Below, in pieces: positions 6,720 to 7,671 of a stretch of 7,671 bases of DNA (its first letter is position 1; each line of letters begins with the position of its first letter). The DNA is taken from contig JAITOH010000011.1 of NCBI GenBank assembly GCA_031290055.1, positions 1 to 7,671 of the forward strand, given 5' to 3'. The DNA is from Endomicrobium sp. Its GTDB lineage: Bacteria > Elusimicrobiota > Endomicrobiia > Endomicrobiales > Endomicrobiaceae. A program made the translations under genes and the position numbers. The notes below the pieces were generated by a model. The model made no database searches. It saw only the letters and a list, made by a program, of their open reading frames with translations, and was not told the DNA's origin.

Positions 6720-6918
6720 CACAAACTTTCATGGCTCAAAAACTATACCTACATATTTTTTTATATTATCCGCAACAACACACAAAGTATACCAGGCATA
6801 CAAATCCAACAAACGATACCATAGCACCTAAAAACACCTCCTATTCCATTTTTAAATTCACAACTATAATATTTTTTTACTTTCTGTTTTATTACTGTGA
6901 CTTAGTATGGTAGTTGCA
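6720..6918 (-). other. secA-lnt intergenic region
   Basis: Apart from the possible small ORF, these 199 nt contain A/T-rich sequence after the secA stop, including a run of seven A residues and TATTATAG, which could be a -10 element without a convincing -35 box. CAACTA near 6916 and TAGTTG near 6863 could pair over a long loop, but no classic terminator follows secA. Read-through from secA into lnt is therefore possible. Confidence 0.4.
6729..6827 (-). CDS. Possible 32-codon ORF upstream of lnt (unrecognised)
   Basis: A consensus AGGAGG (6842-6837) lies nine nt before a GTG at 6827, which opens a 32-residue frame ending in TGA at 6731-6729, nine nt before the lnt ATG. The peptide begins MLWYRLLDLYAWYTL and ends in GIVFEP; it is rich in Trp, Tyr and Leu and matches nothing I recognise. 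A competing frame from the ATG at 6822 gives a shorter, very hydrophobic peptide ending in three cysteines and a glycine. The best reasons to take either seriously are the strong ribosome binding site with no other gene behind it and the weak one of lnt, which together suggest a leader peptide coupled to lnt. It could also be the remnant of a lost gene, or chance. Confidence 0.2.
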   Translation of the reverse strand: MLWYRLLDLYAWYTLCVVADNIKKYVGIVFEP

Positions 6919-7671
6919 TTATCTTCCACAACATTTCTTATATTTCTTCTCACTTCCACAAGGACAAAGATCATTTCTTCCTATTCTATTTAAATCTTTA
7001 AATTTATTTGGACTATTCCTAATAGTATTATTTTTCACTAAACTAGGATTTACATTTGATAATTCCATACCTTGATGTTTTATATCAACTTGAACTCTAA
7101 ATATATACTCTATTGTATTTTCTCTTATTCTTCTCATCATAGATTCAAATAAAATAAAAGATTCTCTCTGATATTCAATTTTTGGATCTTTTTGTGCGTA
7201 AGTTCTAAAATTTATACCTTGTTTTAACTGATCTAGTTCATATAAATGGTCACGCCACGAAGAATCTATCATTTGTAAAAACACAACCCTTTGTATATAA
7301 GACATTACTTCTGGAGTAAGTTGTTTTTTCCTATCTTCATAGGCTTCAAAAACTTTCTCTACAATTTCAGATCTAAGAATTTCTTTCGTTATGTAACCCA
7401 TTTTATCACTATTTATAATTTTATATTCAATGCAAAAAATTCTAAACAACCACGCCTCTATACTCACCCAATCCCATTCTTCTACATGTTTTCTTACAGT
7501 CCAAACACAAATATTTTCTTCTACTGATTCTCTTATCATATCTTCAACTATTCTTGTTATTATCTCTTCTCCATCCAAAATTTCATTTCTTAAATTGTAA
7601 ACAACTTCTCTCTGTTTATTCATAACGTTGTCAAAATCTATTAGTTGTTTTCTTATGTCAAAATTCATACC
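6919..7671 (-). CDS. secA: Preprotein translocase ATPase SecA, C-terminal part (5' end beyond the window)
   Basis: SecA is the cytosolic ATPase that drives unfolded preproteins through the SecYEG channel. Only the last 250 or so residues are visible. They begin GMNFDIRKQLIDFDNVMNKQ, the conserved segment leading into the helical scaffold and wing domains. They continue through IDSSWRDHLYELDQLKQGI and AQKDPKIEYQRESF and finish with the zinc-binding tail RNDLCPCGSEKKYKKCCGR, in which CxCx8CC is complete. That tail binds SecB, ribosome and phospholipid in characterised bacteria. The ATG at 7668 is an internal Met, since family similarity continues through the Gly codon before it to the window edge; whole SecA proteins are about 800-900 residues. 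It reads towards lnt, across a gap of about 200 nt. Identity is certain, and the visible portion has no lesion. Confidence 0.97.
   Translation of the reverse strand, partial: GMNFDIRKQLIDFDNVMNKQREVVYNLRNEILDGEEIITRIVEDMIRESVEENICVWTVRKHVEEWDWVSIEAWLFRIFCIEYKIINSDKMGYITKEILRSEIVEKVFEAYEDRKKQLTPEVMSYIQRVVFLQMIDSSWRDHLYELDQLKQGINFRTYAQKDPKIEYQRESFILFESMMRRIRENTIEYIFRVQVDIKHQGMELSNVNPSLVKNNTIRNSPNKFKDLNRIGRNDLCPCGSEKKYKKCCGR

Noticed and set aside
6731..6913. A 60-codon plus-strand frame in the secA-lnt gap.
   Set aside because: No Shine-Dalgarno precedes it and it is of low-complexity composition rich in Thr, Tyr and Phe; all flanking genes run the other way.

Overview
The window is an AT-rich, gene-dense stretch of bacterial chromosome. 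Every gene lies on the minus strand, so the biological order runs from the right edge to the left: secA (3' end only), lnt, prfB, psd, pssA, ndk and pckG (cut by the left edge). A complete lipoprotein acyltransferase implies a diderm, Gram-negative-type envelope. The low GC, a housekeeping enzyme broken by a stop codon and a second enzyme that has lost conserved active-site residues fit a small-genome, host-restricted or obligate symbiont. An Elusimicrobiota/Endomicrobium-like lineage is a guess from overall character, not something the sequence proves.

Region by region (minus-strand reading direction): 7671-6919 is the C-terminal third of SecA, ending in its zinc-binding tail. 6918-6720 is a roughly 200-nt gap with a consensus Shine-Dalgarno sequence and a possible 32-codon ORF. 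6719-5118 is apolipoprotein N-acyltransferase. 5117-4932 is a gap with a weak promoter and a weak hairpin. 4931-3845 is peptide chain release factor 2, expressed through the classical +1 programmed frameshift, so its true start lies upstream of the long open frame. 3844-3731 holds a terminator-like hairpin. 3730-2304 is a tightly overlapped psd-pssA pair, with ndk overlapping the end of pssA. 1801-1584 is a leader region. 1583-1 is GTP-type phosphoenolpyruvate carboxykinase, interrupted by an in-frame TAA. No stretch longer than 300 nt lacks a gene.

How the genes fit together: PssA makes phosphatidylserine and Psd converts it to phosphatidylethanolamine, which in characterised bacteria is a good acyl donor for Lnt. 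SecA exports the prolipoproteins that Lnt finally acylates. The cluster is therefore weighted towards envelope biogenesis, with RF2, NDK and PEPCK as general housekeeping. I found no defence system, mobile element, CRISPR array, tRNA or rRNA. The points worth following up are the PEPCK stop codon, two substitutions at the maturation site of Psd, the recoded prfB with a hairpin over its ribosome binding site, and the orphan Shine-Dalgarno ahead of lnt.
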